Shown: one piece after another, positions 36,592-46,725 of the stretch
Position numbering within the stretch: position 1 is the stretch's first letter
How the letters are laid out: every line of letters starts with the position of its first letter
Assembly (NCBI GenBank): GCA_003278925.1
Contig: QCCN01000005.1
Location: 43,157-107,156, forward strand
Source of the DNA: Prochlorococcus sp. AG-347-L17
GTDB lineage: Bacteria > Cyanobacteriota > Cyanobacteriia > PCC-6307 > Cyanobiaceae
Reading direction: 5' to 3'
DNA length: 64,000 nucleotides
Notes under the pieces: model-generated
Seen by the model: only the letters and a program-made list of their open reading frames with translations
What the model was told of the DNA's origin: nothing
Databases searched by the model: none
Program-made: the position numbers and the translations under genes

Positions 36592-37602
36592 ATGACCACT
36601 ACAGAAATTTCCGACAATAATCCTGAAAAGGAATTAAAAATAGATAAGTCAATTTCAGATGATAAAACAAAACAAATTAGTAAGAAAAATACAACTCAAA
36701 ATAAAAAAACTACACCGAAAAGCGATAAATCAACTAAATCTTTTGATGAAATTTCTAATGAAATTTTTAGAGATCTCTTTTCAAAAAAAGATTCTTTAGT
36801 TAAAGAAATAAAAGAGTTAGAAACAAAAAAAAATGAAATAGAGAAAGATATTGAGTCTAATTTTAAAGGACAGTCAGATAATATTGCTAAAAGAGTTAAA
36901 GGCTTTCAAGAGTACTTAACTGGAGCTTTGCAGAATCTTTCACAAAACGTAGAGAAACTTGAATTAGTTTCTCAACCAATAATCGTAAAGCCTTCTCCAC
37001 TGGATGAGAAAAAGCAAGACAATAGCACAAATAATGTAGTTAATGTTCCTGCTCTTTCCGAGACATTTAAGCCAGATGAAAAGATTATAAAAAGTTGCTT
37101 TTCAAGTTTCAAAGAACAACCCGACTTTTATGCAGAACCTTGGAAATTAAGGAGGAGTCTTGATTCCTCAGATATAGAAATTATGGATGATTGGTTCTTT
37201 AATATGGGCGGAAGAGGTTCTCTTGAAAGTAGAGGATCTCGACAAAAAAATGCCTTGTTATCAGCTGGCCTAATATCTATTCTTGGCGAATTATATGGAG
37301 ATCAATTTCAGACTCTTATTTTAGCTTCACAGCCTGAACGATTAGGTGAATGGAGAAGAATTCTTCAAGATTCACTTGGTCTAACAAGGGATGACTTTGG
37401 ACCTAATAGTGGGATTGTTCTTTTTGAAAGGCCTGAAGGTGTTATCGAGAGAGCTGATAGATTAGAAGCGAATGAAGAATTGCCATTTATTATCATTGAT
37501 GCAGCAGAAACCTCTGTTGAAATTCCAATACTTCAATTCCCATTATGGGTTGCATTTGCTGGTTCAGATAATGAAATTTACGATGATCTTGAACTAAACT
37601 AA
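36592..37602 (+). CDS. DUF3086 family protein
   Basis: Cyanobacterial conserved protein of 336 residues. The first 90 residues are Lys/Ser/Thr-rich and low-complexity, followed by a coiled-coil segment ([20 protein letters not shown]) and a folded C-terminal domain (about 165-336) with [20 protein letters not shown], the DUF3086 core. No catalytic motif is evident. plsY follows after 5 bases. Confidence 0.8.
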   Translation: MTTTEISDNNPEKELKIDKSISDDKTKQISKKNTTQNKKTTPKSDKSTKSFDEISNEIFRDLFSKKDSLVKEIKELETKKNEIEKDIESNFKGQSDNIAKRVKGFQEYLTGALQNLSQNVEKLELVSQPIIVKPSPLDEKKQDNSTNNVVNVPALSETFKPDEKIIKSCFSSFKEQPDFYAEPWKLRRSLDSSDIEIMDDWFFNMGGRGSLESRGSRQKNALLSAGLISILGELYGDQFQTLILASQPERLGEWRRILQDSLGLTRDDFGPNSGIVLFERPEGVIERADRLEANEELPFIIIDAAETSVEIPILQFPLWVAFAGSDNEIYDDLELN

Positions 37603-37607
37603 TCTTT

Positions 37608-38201
37608 ATGAATATCTTAATAATTTTTGTAAGTTATCTTTTAGGATCACTTCCGACAGGTTTTTTAATTGGAAAATATCTCAAAAATATAGATCTAAGA
37701 ACTATAGGTTCTGGATCTACAGGTGCCACAAATGTCTTAAGAAATGTTGGGAAATGGCCAGCACTTTTTGTATTTATCATTGACGTTGGGAAAGGCCTTA
37801 TTGCAGTAAAAATTGCTCAATATTACGCAGATCAAGGATTAATAGAAGTTATAGCAGGGATAGCCGCTATCTCAGGACATATTTGGCCAATATGGCTTAG
37901 AGGTAAAGGAGGGAAAGCTGTTGCAACAGGCTTAGGTATGTTTTTAGCTCTTTCTTGGAAAGTTGGACTCGCATCTCTTGGCATTTTTTTAATAGTCCTA
38001 ACAAAAACTAAATTTGTTTCTTTATCAAGTATTTCAGCTGCAATCTTACTTCCTATTTTTATGTTTTTTTACCTAGGTAAATTTATGCACTCATACTTTT
38101 TTATAAGTTTAATTGTTGCATTATTAGTAATCTGGAAACATAGAACAAACATAACAAGATTGCTTAAGGGAGAAGAATCCAAAATTAATCAGAATCAATA
38201 G
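37608..38201 (+). CDS. plsY: Glycerol-3-phosphate acyltransferase PlsY
   Basis: Acyl-phosphate-dependent first acylation step of phospholipid synthesis, in the membrane. Three family motifs: [13 protein letters not shown] (1), [16 protein letters not shown] (glycine-rich 2) and [21 protein letters not shown] (3). 197 residues with about five to six helices. It runs into the convergent pyrF with a 17-base overlap, the longest such overlap in the window. Confidence 0.95.
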   Translation: MNILIIFVSYLLGSLPTGFLIGKYLKNIDLRTIGSGSTGATNVLRNVGKWPALFVFIIDVGKGLIAVKIAQYYADQGLIEVIAGIAAISGHIWPIWLRGKGGKAVATGLGMFLALSWKVGLASLGIFLIVLTKTKFVSLSSISAAILLPIFMFFYLGKFMHSYFFISLIVALLVIWKHRTNITRLLKGEESKINQNQ

Positions 38202-38916
38202 ATTTAAATATTTCTATTAGAGCTTTATTAGGATCTATAGCTTTTGAAATTGATCTACCAATGACCAACTTAGAAGCGCCATTATCTATAGCTTCATAGG
38301 GAGTCATAATTCTATTTTGATCATCTTTATTGTCAATATTTAATCTGATACCTGGTGTAATAAGTTCAAAATTATCCTTATAAATAGATCTCAACATTTT
38401 TACCTCCCAAGGGGAACAAACACATCCATCTAATCCGGCATCAAAAGACAACTTTGCAAGTCTCAATACATTTTCTTCAATTGAATTATTTCTATCAAGA
38501 TCAGTTTGAAAATCTTTAAGAGAAAAGCTTGTTAAAACAGTTATTCCTACAACCAATGGAGGTTTTACACTGACTGAGGTGGCTCCTTCTAAAGATGCTT
38601 TTTTCGAATCCTTAAGAGCTTTTAAACCTGCTGAAGCATGAATAGAAATTATATCAACCCCTAATTTTGAAACTTGGAAACATGCTGCACGCATGGTATT
38701 TGGAATATCGTGAAATTTTAAGTCTAAAAAAATTTTTTTATTTAAACCTTTTAATATTTCAATAATTCTTGGACCTTCCCTAACAAAAAGTTCTAAGCCA
38801 ACTTTAACCCACTTAATATTAGGACATTTTTCCAAAAGTAATTTTGCTTGACTTAAATCTAATCCATCAATTGCCAATATTATTTTATCTTCTGAATTAA
38901 ATCTGTTATTCATCAA
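38185..38916 (-). CDS. pyrF: Orotidine 5'-phosphate decarboxylase
   Basis: Last step of UMP synthesis. [19 protein letters not shown], the catalytic [17 protein letters not shown] (Lys and Asp charged network) and LITPGIRLN then [11 protein letters not shown] phosphate-binding motifs are present. 243 residues, normal size. It lies 3 bases after tyrS on the same strand. Confidence 0.95.
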   Translation of the reverse strand: MMNNRFNSEDKIILAIDGLDLSQAKLLLEKCPNIKWVKVGLELFVREGPRIIEILKGLNKKIFLDLKFHDIPNTMRAACFQVSKLGVDIISIHASAGLKALKDSKKASLEGATSVSVKPPLVVGITVLTSFSLKDFQTDLDRNNSIEENVLRLAKLSFDAGLDGCVCSPWEVKMLRSIYKDNFELITPGIRLNIDNKDDQNRIMTPYEAIDNGASKLVIGRSISKAIDPNKALIEIFKSIDSD

Positions 38917-38919
38917 TTT

Positions 38920-40158
38920 TCAGTTTTCAAACCTTTTAATTATTTTTTTTCCAATTTGCAAAATTTTTCCTTCCAAATCATTTTTTGAATTAAAAACTAA
39001 ATCAGGATTTATTACTTTTTGACTATCAATTTTTACACCCCCACCTTTAATAGATCTTTTGGATTCGCTGCTAGATTTAAAAAGTTTTAGAGCACTTAAT
39101 AAGTAGAAAAACTTTACTGGAAAAACTACTTCTTTTAAAGAAATCTCTGGAATTTCTCCAACTTTTTCATTGTGTCCAAGGAATAATTTTTCGCAGTTTG
39201 ATTGCGCCTTTAATGCTTCTTCGGTCCCATGGAATAAAGTAGTAACTTCTAAAGCCATTCTTCTCTGTAATTCACGAGGATTTGAGTTTTCCAGAAAACT
39301 CAAATCTAATTCAGTAAGTAATTCAAAATAGGTGGGTATTACATTATCGGGTACTTTTTCTAATTTTGAATACATTGAAAGAGGATCTTCAGTTAAACCG
39401 ACGGTGTTAAATTCAGATTTACTCATCTTCTTAACTCCATCTAAACCTGTCAAAATTGGCATCAGAACACCAAATTGAGGGTCTTGTTTAAAATGCCTTT
39501 GAAGGTCTCTTCCTATTGCAATATTAAATTTTTGATCTGTGCCTCCAAGCTCAATATCTGATTGAACAACTACCGAATCGTAACCTTGTAATAGTGGATA
39601 TAAGAATTCATGCAAAGAAATTGGAACTTGCTCAGTGTACCTTTTATTAAATTCTTCCTTAGCGAGCATTTGACTAACTGTTGCACTCCCCATTAAGTCA
39701 ATTATGGAATTAAGATTTAATCCTTTTAACCATTCACTGTTGTATCTAATTTCTATTCTATCTTTTGCTTCAAAATCTAAAATAGATTCATTGGCTGGCT
39801 TTCCCATCCCTAGTTGGGTTAAGTATGTTTTTGCATTATCCTTAACTTGTTTTTCCGATAACTGAACTCTTGTTTTATTTTTTCCGGTTGGATCTCCAAT
39901 TTGAGCAGTAAAATCCCCAATAATTAAAACTGCAATATGTCCATTATCTTGGAATGCCCTAAGTTTTTTAAACAATATGCTGTGCCCAAGATGAATATCG
40001 GTTCCAGTTGGATCAATGCCGAGTTTAACCCTTAGTTTTTTATTATTTTTTTTCGCATGATCAATTATCTCCGAAAAGGTTTGATCTGTTCCCTTAAGTG
40101 GAAAATATTCTTCTATTCCTCTTGAAAGCCATGATGGCAATTTTAAATTATCTGTCAT
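38920..40158 (-). CDS. tyrS: Tyrosyl-tRNA synthetase
   Basis: Class I aminoacyl-tRNA synthetase. HLGHS at 56-60 is the HIGH motif and KMSKS at 244-248 the second ATP motif; [16 protein letters not shown] is the tyrosine-binding region. The C-terminal S4-type RNA-binding domain (about 350-412, [16 protein letters not shown]) is present. 412 residues. Co-directional with pyrF and the DUF1825 gene. Confidence 0.95.
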   Translation of the reverse strand: MTDNLKLPSWLSRGIEEYFPLKGTDQTFSEIIDHAKKNNKKLRVKLGIDPTGTDIHLGHSILFKKLRAFQDNGHIAVLIIGDFTAQIGDPTGKNKTRVQLSEKQVKDNAKTYLTQLGMGKPANESILDFEAKDRIEIRYNSEWLKGLNLNSIIDLMGSATVSQMLAKEEFNKRYTEQVPISLHEFLYPLLQGYDSVVVQSDIELGGTDQKFNIAIGRDLQRHFKQDPQFGVLMPILTGLDGVKKMSKSEFNTVGLTEDPLSMYSKLEKVPDNVIPTYFELLTELDLSFLENSNPRELQRRMALEVTTLFHGTEEALKAQSNCEKLFLGHNEKVGEIPEISLKEVVFPVKFFYLLSALKLFKSSSESKRSIKGGGVKIDSQKVINPDLVFNSKNDLEGKILQIGKKIIKRFEN

Positions 40159-40177
40159 GAAGCTTTAACCGTTAACT

Positions 40178-40501
40178 TTAAGAAGTTTTATCAAGTTCAT
40201 CCTTCATTCTTATTAAGGTTTTATTCATTTGATCGAACATTTGATCAGGAGTAATCCCAAATTGACTTAACTGTGTCTTTAATTGTTCTACTGTCATTTT
40301 TGCTTGAAAATCTTCAGACAATTCAAATCTCTTCATAAAAACCTTATAACGATCCATAAGAGATTCCATTTTTTTTATAAACATTTTTTTCCCTTCTCTG
40401 TCAAATTTTCCATAATCAGAGCCAAGTTTCATAAGTTCTTGGTAATCTGTAAAAAGCTTTTTAGCTTCTTCTTGAACGATGTCTGACTCAAAGAATCCCA
40501 T
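40178..40501 (-). CDS. DUF1825 family protein
   Basis: Cyanobacteria-restricted protein of 107 residues, all helical and highly charged (FFESDIVQEEAKKLFTDYQE at the start, MTVEQLKTQLSQFGITPDQM later). No signal peptide or membrane segment. Function unknown. 19 bases upstream of tyrS on the same strand. Confidence 0.8.
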   Translation of the reverse strand: MGFFESDIVQEEAKKLFTDYQELMKLGSDYGKFDREGKKMFIKKMESLMDRYKVFMKRFELSEDFQAKMTVEQLKTQLSQFGITPDQMFDQMNKTLIRMKDELDKTS

Positions 40502-40650
40502 TTCTATTTTTTACTTCGCAGATTAAGGCTCAATTACAAGATAACAAGAATCTTTTAAATTGATTAGAAGATTAATAAATTTTAGTTTATAAATAATTCT
40601 TTGATTTATATTTTTTCAGAATTAAATTTAGTAAACATGTTTTATAAATA

Positions 40651-41262
40651 TTGGAAAAATTTAACGTAAATAATAGTTCAAACCAAAATAGACAATTTGA
40701 ATTATTTGGTTCAAATGTAAATACATCAATAAATTTTCAATACTCAAATAATCTAAAAATCAAAGGTGAAATCATTACTGAATGGAGGGATAGAATATAT
40801 GATCACCAATTCAAAATTTCAAAAGATACTCAAAATAAAACTTTGCACCAAACAAGTCTTCCTATAAATACAACTTCCGATGAAAGAAAAATTGATCCGT
40901 TTTCCCTGCAGCCATTATCATTGAACTTTTGGAGAACTAATCAATATATACATAATGGGCCAGCAATGTATTTTGTAATTGACTCGATGGAGAGTTCTAA
41001 AATAATCCTTTATATAGGAGAAACAAATTCAGCAAATAAAAGATGGAAGGGAGAACATGACTGTAAAAATTACCTCATGAACTATAAAGAAGCCCTAGCT
41101 CATAACAAACTCTCAAGTCACCAAGATATTCGTTTCTTCTTAGATGTACCTAAAGAAGTAAAATTAAGACGTAAATTAGAACAGCAACTGATATATTTAT
41201 GGTTACCACCTTTTAATAAAGAAACTCGAGATAGGTGGGCAACTACTTTCACAAACAATTAA
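40651..41262 (+). CDS. GIY-YIG-like nuclease-domain protein
   Basis: 203 residues. After an Asn/Ser-rich N-terminal 50 residues, the C-terminal part carries AMYFVIDSMESSKIILYIGE (the Y-V-I and Y-I-G strands), then TNSANKRWKGEHDCKNYL with the conserved Arg, and an acidic residue downstream (KLEQQLIYLWLPPFNKE), the GIY-YIG pattern. No other domain is fused and there is no UvrC-like HhH or restriction partner nearby. Start TTG at 40651. DNA or RNA cleavage is inferred from the fold only. Confidence 0.7.
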   Translation: MEKFNVNNSSNQNRQFELFGSNVNTSINFQYSNNLKIKGEIITEWRDRIYDHQFKISKDTQNKTLHQTSLPINTTSDERKIDPFSLQPLSLNFWRTNQYIHNGPAMYFVIDSMESSKIILYIGETNSANKRWKGEHDCKNYLMNYKEALAHNKLSSHQDIRFFLDVPKEVKLRRKLEQQLIYLWLPPFNKETRDRWATTFTNN

Positions 41263-41286
41263 AAGTTAATTAAAACTATTTTACAA

Positions 41287-42759
41287 ATGCAATTTTCCAC
41301 ATTCCAAGAAAATCTAGATAACTGGCAAGGTGCTTCATTAATTTTTGGAGTTTTAGAGGAAGAAATTGCAAGCCAACTTGAAAAGATAAAATTTGTTATT
41401 GACCCAAAATTATTACTAAAAAAAGTTACTCAAAAAAAATTTAAAGGAGAAAAAGGAAAAACTTTAAGCTTTGAATTTTTAGATCAAAAATTAGAAACTT
41501 TATTCATAGTTGGTCTTGGCAAATCAAAAGACTTAAATAAAAGTGATATAGAAAACTCTATAGGAAATCTAGTTAGGAAAACTGTTGATAAAAATGAAAA
41601 AATGAGCATCTTGCTACCTTGGGAATTTATAAATTCACAACTAGAAATAAATCAATTAGCAGAGTCAGTCAGATTATCTGCCTATAAGGACAATAGATTC
41701 AATAAGAAAAAAGATGAAAAGAAAGTTCTTAAAGAAATAGAGTTTTTGAATTTGAAAAAATCTGAGAATATTAGCTTTGAAGAGACAGCACAGATATGTG
41801 AAGGTGTAGAACTAGCAAGAAGACTTGTAGCCGCCCCTCCAAATAGCCTTACTCCTCAGGAAATGTCTATACAAGCTTCTCAAATAGCTAAAGATCATGG
41901 TTTGGGAATAAAAATTTTAGAGGCAAAAGATTGTGAAGATTTAGGGATGGGCGCATATTTAGCTGTAGCAAAAGGATCTGATCTAGATCCTAAATTTATA
42001 CATCTTATTTTAAAGTCAGAGGGGCCTATAAAAGAAAAGATTGCGCTTGTTGGGAAGGGTTTAACCTTTGATTCTGGAGGATACAATCTGAAAGTGGGAG
42101 CCTCTCAAATTGAAATGATGAAATATGATATGGGCGGAAGCGCTGCAGTTTTAGGAGCTGCAAAAGCACTTGGGGCAATAAAACCAAAGGGATTAGAAAT
42201 TCATTTTATTGTGGCATCTTGCGAAAACATGATAAATGGATCTGCAGTACATCCTGGAGATGTAGTTAAAGCATCTAATGGTAAGACAATTGAAATAAAT
42301 AACACTGATGCAGAGGGTAGACTTACATTAGCTGATGCTTTAACTTACGCATCAAATTTAAAACCTGATTCAATAATAGATCTTGCCACTTTAACAGGAG
42401 CTATTGTTGTCGCATTAGGTAATGATGTAGCTGGATTCTGGAGCAATAATGATGATCTAGCAAATGACCTAAAAGCTGCATCAGACCAGTCTGGAGAAGA
42501 ATTATGGCAAATGCCTTTACAAAAATCTTATAAAGAAGGGTTAAAGTCTCATATAGCTGACATGAAAAATACAGGCCCTAGAGCAGGTGGGTCAATAACT
42601 GCTGCTTTATTTTTAGAGGAGTTCTTTGATAAAGAGATTAAATGGGCTCATATTGATATTGCTGGGACTTGTTGGACTGATAAGAATAAGGGAATAAACC
42701 CATCAGGTGCAACTGGTTTTGGAGTTAAAACTCTTGTTCAATGGATTAAAAATAAATAA
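41287..42759 (+). CDS. pepA: Leucyl aminopeptidase (M17)
   Basis: Cytosolic di-metal exopeptidase. Metal and catalytic motifs: [16 protein letters not shown] (Lys and Asp), [15 protein letters not shown], and the family signature [14 protein letters not shown] with the second Lys/Arg site. 490 residues. The N-terminal half (1-165) is the regulatory, poorly conserved domain. Converges on msrA with a 12-base gap. Confidence 0.95.
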   Translation: MQFSTFQENLDNWQGASLIFGVLEEEIASQLEKIKFVIDPKLLLKKVTQKKFKGEKGKTLSFEFLDQKLETLFIVGLGKSKDLNKSDIENSIGNLVRKTVDKNEKMSILLPWEFINSQLEINQLAESVRLSAYKDNRFNKKKDEKKVLKEIEFLNLKKSENISFEETAQICEGVELARRLVAAPPNSLTPQEMSIQASQIAKDHGLGIKILEAKDCEDLGMGAYLAVAKGSDLDPKFIHLILKSEGPIKEKIALVGKGLTFDSGGYNLKVGASQIEMMKYDMGGSAAVLGAAKALGAIKPKGLEIHFIVASCENMINGSAVHPGDVVKASNGKTIEINNTDAEGRLTLADALTYASNLKPDSIIDLATLTGAIVVALGNDVAGFWSNNDDLANDLKAASDQSGEELWQMPLQKSYKEGLKSHIADMKNTGPRAGGSITAALFLEEFFDKEIKWAHIDIAGTCWTDKNKGINPSGATGFGVKTLVQWIKNK

Positions 42760-42771
42760 CTATATTTAAAA

Positions 42772-43374
42772 TCATTCAGTCCAAAGATTTGTCGATCTAG
42801 CGTTGTCGCCCCATAATTTATCCAATCTCTGATCTCTTCCACATGAGAATCTATAGAACTTATATTTTAATTCATTTCTCTCAGCAAAATCCTGATGATA
42901 TTCTTCAGCCAACCAAAATTTACTTTTTGATTTTAGTTCTACAGATATTTTTTCTAATGGCACTCGCAATTCATTAGAGGCCGAAAGAATTGCATTTTTT
43001 GCATCACTTTCCTCCGTTTCATCTTTGAAAAAGATCACTGGCCTATAAGAATCTCCACGATCACAAAATTGACCCTTGCCGTCCAGAGGATCAATATTTC
43101 TAAAATAGAGCCTAAGAATCTCGGGTAAAGTTAACAATTGGGAATCATAGTCCACCAAAACCACTTCCTGATGTCCTTCATGATTTTCGTAGTTAGGATT
43201 AAGTAAATCTCCACCTGAATAGCCACTTTGTACAAAATTTATCCCACTTAATGACTCTAAATCATGTTCTAAACACCAAAAACAACCTCCTGCAAGAATC
43301 AATTCCTCTGCAAAAGCGTTTACAGGGTTGATAAACATTGAAAGAGCAATTATTAAAGGTAACAAATATTTCAT
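42772..43374 (-). CDS. msrA: Exported peptide methionine-S-sulfoxide reductase (MsrA)
   Basis: Repairs oxidised methionine. The catalytic motif GGCFWCLEHDL holds Cys31, and FSCGRDQRLDKLW near the C-terminus provides a likely resolving cysteine. Residues 1-22 are a signal peptide (LLPLIIALSMFINPVNAFA), so the enzyme probably works in the periplasm or thylakoid lumen; most bacterial MsrA are cytosolic. 200 residues. It sits 16 bases after lpxB, at the end of the lipid A operon. Confidence 0.9.
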   Translation of the reverse strand: MKYLLPLIIALSMFINPVNAFAEELILAGGCFWCLEHDLESLSGINFVQSGYSGGDLLNPNYENHEGHQEVVLVDYDSQLLTLPEILRLYFRNIDPLDGKGQFCDRGDSYRPVIFFKDETEESDAKNAILSASNELRVPLEKISVELKSKSKFWLAEEYHQDFAERNELKYKFYRFSCGRDQRLDKLWGDNARSTNLWTE

Positions 43375-43390
43375 TTTTTTATTATATAGT

Positions 43391-44569
43391 TCAAATAATA
43401 GAATTAATAATCTCTTTAGCAGCTCTCTGGACTACGCCCTCTTCTCCTAATTCTTTTTTTAAAAAAGCATAACCTTTTTTAATTTTTATTTTTTCTAACT
43501 TTCCATCAAGAATCCTACAAGATTTATAGAAAATTTTCTTTTCATCAAACTCCTTTTGTACAAACTCAGGGATTATTAATTTATTAACTAACAAATTTAC
43601 AGGGGAAATAAATTTTACTTTAAAATTGAGAATTTTTTTAGCAATAAAAGCAGTTACCCTACTTACTCTATAACCAACAATCTGAGGGATACCATATAAA
43701 GCTAATTCCATATTAACTGTCCCAGATTTACAAAGAGCAATTTTAGTGAGGGAATAAATATAAGGCTTTAATTTTGCACTATCTTTTTGCGAAATCACAA
43801 GTCCTTTAACTTGATATTTTCTAAAGGCTTTTTTGAATTTTTCATCAAAAGCATCCCGACAGGAGGGAATATAGACCACCAAACTTGGATATTTTTGTTG
43901 TAGTTTTTTAGCCGATTTCATAAAAGTAGGTAATATATACCGCAATTCTTGAGGTCTTGATGCGGGCATTAAAAGTATGATGCTTTGATCTTGGCGAAGG
44001 TTTAAAATCGTTCTAGCATCTTTCTTTAGAGGTAGTTTTTTTGTTAAATCAATCATTGGATGTCCAACCCAAAAAACATTTCCACCCCTCTTTTTATAAA
44101 ATGCTGCTTCTTTCTTGAAAATTGCAAAAATCTTATCAGAAAACTTTATTAGATTTGTTGTAGTATTATTGCCAACTCTCCAAGCCCACTCTTGAGGAGC
44201 AATATAGTAAAAAATTGGGATTTTAGTCTTCGATCTTTTTAATTTAGTACCAATTTTTATATTGGGTCCCATATAGTCGATCAAAATTAAGCAATCAGGA
44301 GGATATTTTTTTAGTAATCTGTAGAACTTTTTTTGAATTCTTATTGTTGGAATAATAAGAGGTAAAGCCTCCCAAATTCCTATTGCACTAATTGATGTAG
44401 TATCTTGAAGAATTTTTACACCTTCTTTCTTCATCCTTTCCCCGCCTAATCCGCAAATTTCTAAATCTATAGATTTTTTTTTAGCTTCATCTAATAATGC
44501 TTTTGATAACAAACTTCCATGCAAATCTCCAGAGACTTCTCCAGTACTTATAAATATCTTTTTATTCAT
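43391..44569 (-). CDS. lpxB: Lipid-A-disaccharide synthase
   Basis: Joins UDP-diacylglucosamine and lipid X. GT19 features: ISTGEVSGDLHGSLLSKAL at the N-terminus, YIAPQEWAWR, and the C-terminal nucleotide-sugar site around KSGTVNMELALYGIPQIVGYR. 392 residues. Start ATG overlaps the lpxA stop by four bases. Part of the bamA-lpxC-fabZ-lpxA-lpxB run. Confidence 0.95.
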   Translation of the reverse strand: MNKKIFISTGEVSGDLHGSLLSKALLDEAKKKSIDLEICGLGGERMKKEGVKILQDTTSISAIGIWEALPLIIPTIRIQKKFYRLLKKYPPDCLILIDYMGPNIKIGTKLKRSKTKIPIFYYIAPQEWAWRVGNNTTTNLIKFSDKIFAIFKKEAAFYKKRGGNVFWVGHPMIDLTKKLPLKKDARTILNLRQDQSIILLMPASRPQELRYILPTFMKSAKKLQQKYPSLVVYIPSCRDAFDEKFKKAFRKYQVKGLVISQKDSAKLKPYIYSLTKIALCKSGTVNMELALYGIPQIVGYRVSRVTAFIAKKILNFKVKFISPVNLLVNKLIIPEFVQKEFDEKKIFYKSCRILDGKLEKIKIKKGYAFLKKELGEEGVVQRAAKEIINSII

Positions 44570-45408
44570 ATATTCACTACAGGCATTGGTCCTCTTCTTT
44601 CTTTAGATATTGACTCTTTTAAAAAACTACATAATCTTGAAGATGAAATATCTAAATCTCCTTTCATTACCTTTTCTAATGAATTTGAAATAGCCTCATT
44701 AGATTTAAAAAGTAGATTCCAATTGCTTTGAAGTAATTTTAAGTCAAAATCATTATTTTCCATTAAACCACTTCTCTTAATTCCAATCCTATTTAAACCT
44801 CTCAATCTTCCCGGGTGTCCTTCGGCCAAACAAAAAGGAGGTACATCTCTATCTACTCTAGTCATCCCTCCAATCATTGCTAAATATCCAATATGTACAA
44901 ATTGATGAATACCTAAACAACCGCCAATAATAGCTTTATCTTCAATCTTCACATGGCCCGCAACTTGAACACTATTTGATAAAACTATCCTGTTACCGAT
45001 TTCGCAATTATGTCCGATGTGAGTATAAGCCATCAACAAATTATTATTGCCAATAATAGTTTTTTCTCCTTCATCAGTTGCTTTATTAATAGTTACACAT
45101 TCTCTGAAAGTATTATTATCTCCAATAATTACTTCAGTAGGGGCCCCTTTATATTTGAGGTCCTGGGGATCAAGACCTATAAAAACATTTGGGAAAACTT
45201 TATTGTTTATACCAATTTGAGTTCTTCCTGAAATAACAGCATTAGGGCCTATTTCGGTTCCTTTCCCGATAGTCACATTAGGACCTATAACTGCTCCTTG
45301 AGAGACAATAACCCCATCATGTAATTCGGCACTTGGATCAACATAAGCATTTGGGTGGACTTTTACACCACTAAAGCTTGCATTTAATTCAGTATTTTTA
45401 TTATCCAT
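44566..45408 (-). CDS. lpxA: Acyl-ACP:UDP-GlcNAc O-acyltransferase
   Basis: First step of lipid A synthesis. Left-handed beta-helix hexapeptide repeats run through the first 190 residues; the catalytic His lies in LLMAYTHIGHNCEIGNRIVL, and the C-terminal helical domain follows GHPGRLRGLNRIGIKR. Start taken as ATG 45408, clear of fabZ; a TTG at 45420 would add four residues and overlap fabZ. 280 residues, slightly longer than E. coli LpxA. Confidence 0.94.
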   Translation of the reverse strand: MDNKNTELNASFSGVKVHPNAYVDPSAELHDGVIVSQGAVIGPNVTIGKGTEIGPNAVISGRTQIGINNKVFPNVFIGLDPQDLKYKGAPTEVIIGDNNTFRECVTINKATDEGEKTIIGNNNLLMAYTHIGHNCEIGNRIVLSNSVQVAGHVKIEDKAIIGGCLGIHQFVHIGYLAMIGGMTRVDRDVPPFCLAEGHPGRLRGLNRIGIKRSGLMENNDFDLKLLQSNWNLLFKSNEAISNSLEKVMKGDLDISSSRLCSFLKESISKERRGPMPVVNI

Positions 45409-45412
45409 ATCC

Positions 45413-45871
45413 CTAATCAACTAATGAAAACATTAACTCTCCAGCACAAACCAACTTCCCATCAACATGCGCCTCACCTTTAACCTTCCCAAATCTTTGT
45501 CTTTTAATAGACAATAACTCACAAGAAATTATCAATTGATCTCCAGGCACAACTGGTTTTCTGAATTTAACATTATTAATTCCAGCAAAGACGAAAAGTC
45601 CTTTAGGGAGATCGGGCATTTGCGTTACAATTATTCCACCAACTTGAGCCATTGATTCAACAATAAGAACACCAGGCATCAAGGGTCTCTCCGGAAAGTG
45701 TCCCTGAAATTGAGGTTCATTTATAGTTACATTTTTTATTGCAACCGCTCTCTCCCCAGGTATATGCTCTACAACTTTGTCCACAAGAGCGAAAGGATAT
45801 CTGTGAGGTAACAAACCTAATATGTGCTCAGAAGAAAGTTGATTATTTTCACTGGATAATTTCTTTTCCAA
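45413..45871 (-). CDS. fabZ: 3-hydroxyacyl-ACP dehydratase FabZ
   Basis: Dehydrates beta-hydroxyacyl-ACP in fatty acid elongation. Hot-dog fold; [14 protein letters not shown] holds the catalytic His and [18 protein letters not shown] the catalytic Glu. 152 residues. Start TTG at 45871. Placement between lpxC and lpxA is common in bacteria, as both draw on the same hydroxyacyl-ACP pool. Confidence 0.96.
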   Translation of the reverse strand: MEKKLSSENNQLSSEHILGLLPHRYPFALVDKVVEHIPGERAVAIKNVTINEPQFQGHFPERPLMPGVLIVESMAQVGGIIVTQMPDLPKGLFVFAGINNVKFRKPVVPGDQLIISCELLSIKRQRFGKVKGEAHVDGKLVCAGELMFSLVD

Positions 45872-45888
45872 AACAATTAAAGATAGAG

Positions 45889-46725
45889 TTAATTTTTTAG
45901 CGATGAGGCCAATAAAGCATTTAAAGAATGTGATCCTTTATAAACTAAAATTTGAGCCTTAGGTAACCCTACCAAAGCCAAGTCCCCAATTAGGTCTAAA
46001 ATTTTATGTCTTATTGGTTCATTATCAAATCTTAATGGTGGATTAACCCATTTATCTCCGTCACAAACAAGGGCATTGTCCAAACTTCCGCCTTTTATTA
46101 ATCCAAGTTCACTTAACTCCTGAAATTGATCTTTAAAACCAAAAGTTCTTGCTGGAGCAATCATTTCAACAAAACTTTTGGGATTTAAATCAATAACAAA
46201 AGTTTGATTTCCAATCGCTTTATAGGGAAAACTTATAGTTGATATAATTGTAGTTTTTTTAGAAGGAGTTGCAGCTATAACTGAGCCTTCTTTATTTAAG
46301 ATTATTGATTTATTAATCTCTCGAAAGAAATTATCTGGTCTAGGGGCCTTTTTTATCCCTACTTCTTCAAAATCTCTAACCCACTGGATTGCTGATCCAT
46401 CTAAAAGAGGAATCTCTTTCCCATCAACCTCAATATGTATAAAACTCAAGCCACACCCTGCCATTGAAGATAATAGATGTTCGATCGTATACAAATTTCT
46501 CCCCCCTAATTTAACCGCCGTGCAAAGCATCGTACTTCCAATTAAATCCTGAGTTAACTTAAAAATCTCGTTAGGTTTATCTCTGAAAGAAACATAATAT
46601 CCTTCTTTTTCGAAAGAAGAAATAGTAACCCTTGTTTTTTCTCCACTGTGCAGGCCTATACCTTCTCTGGAGATAACTCCAGCTAAGGTATAACAAGAAT
46701 CATAATTAGTAGGCCAAGAAAACAC
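45889..46725 (-). CDS. lpxC: UDP-3-O-acyl-GlcNAc deacetylase
   Basis: Committed, zinc-dependent step of lipid A synthesis. Zinc ligands: His in [10 protein letters not shown] and the His/Asp pair in [36 protein letters not shown] is the active-site segment. 278 residues, of the shorter kind. Start GTG at 46725, directly adjacent to the bamA stop. Confidence 0.95.
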   Translation of the reverse strand: MFSWPTNYDSCYTLAGVISREGIGLHSGEKTRVTISSFEKEGYYVSFRDKPNEIFKLTQDLIGSTMLCTAVKLGGRNLYTIEHLLSSMAGCGLSFIHIEVDGKEIPLLDGSAIQWVRDFEEVGIKKAPRPDNFFREINKSIILNKEGSVIAATPSKKTTIISTISFPYKAIGNQTFVIDLNPKSFVEMIAPARTFGFKDQFQELSELGLIKGGSLDNALVCDGDKWVNPPLRFDNEPIRHKILDLIGDLALVGLPKAQILVYKGSHSLNALLASSLKN

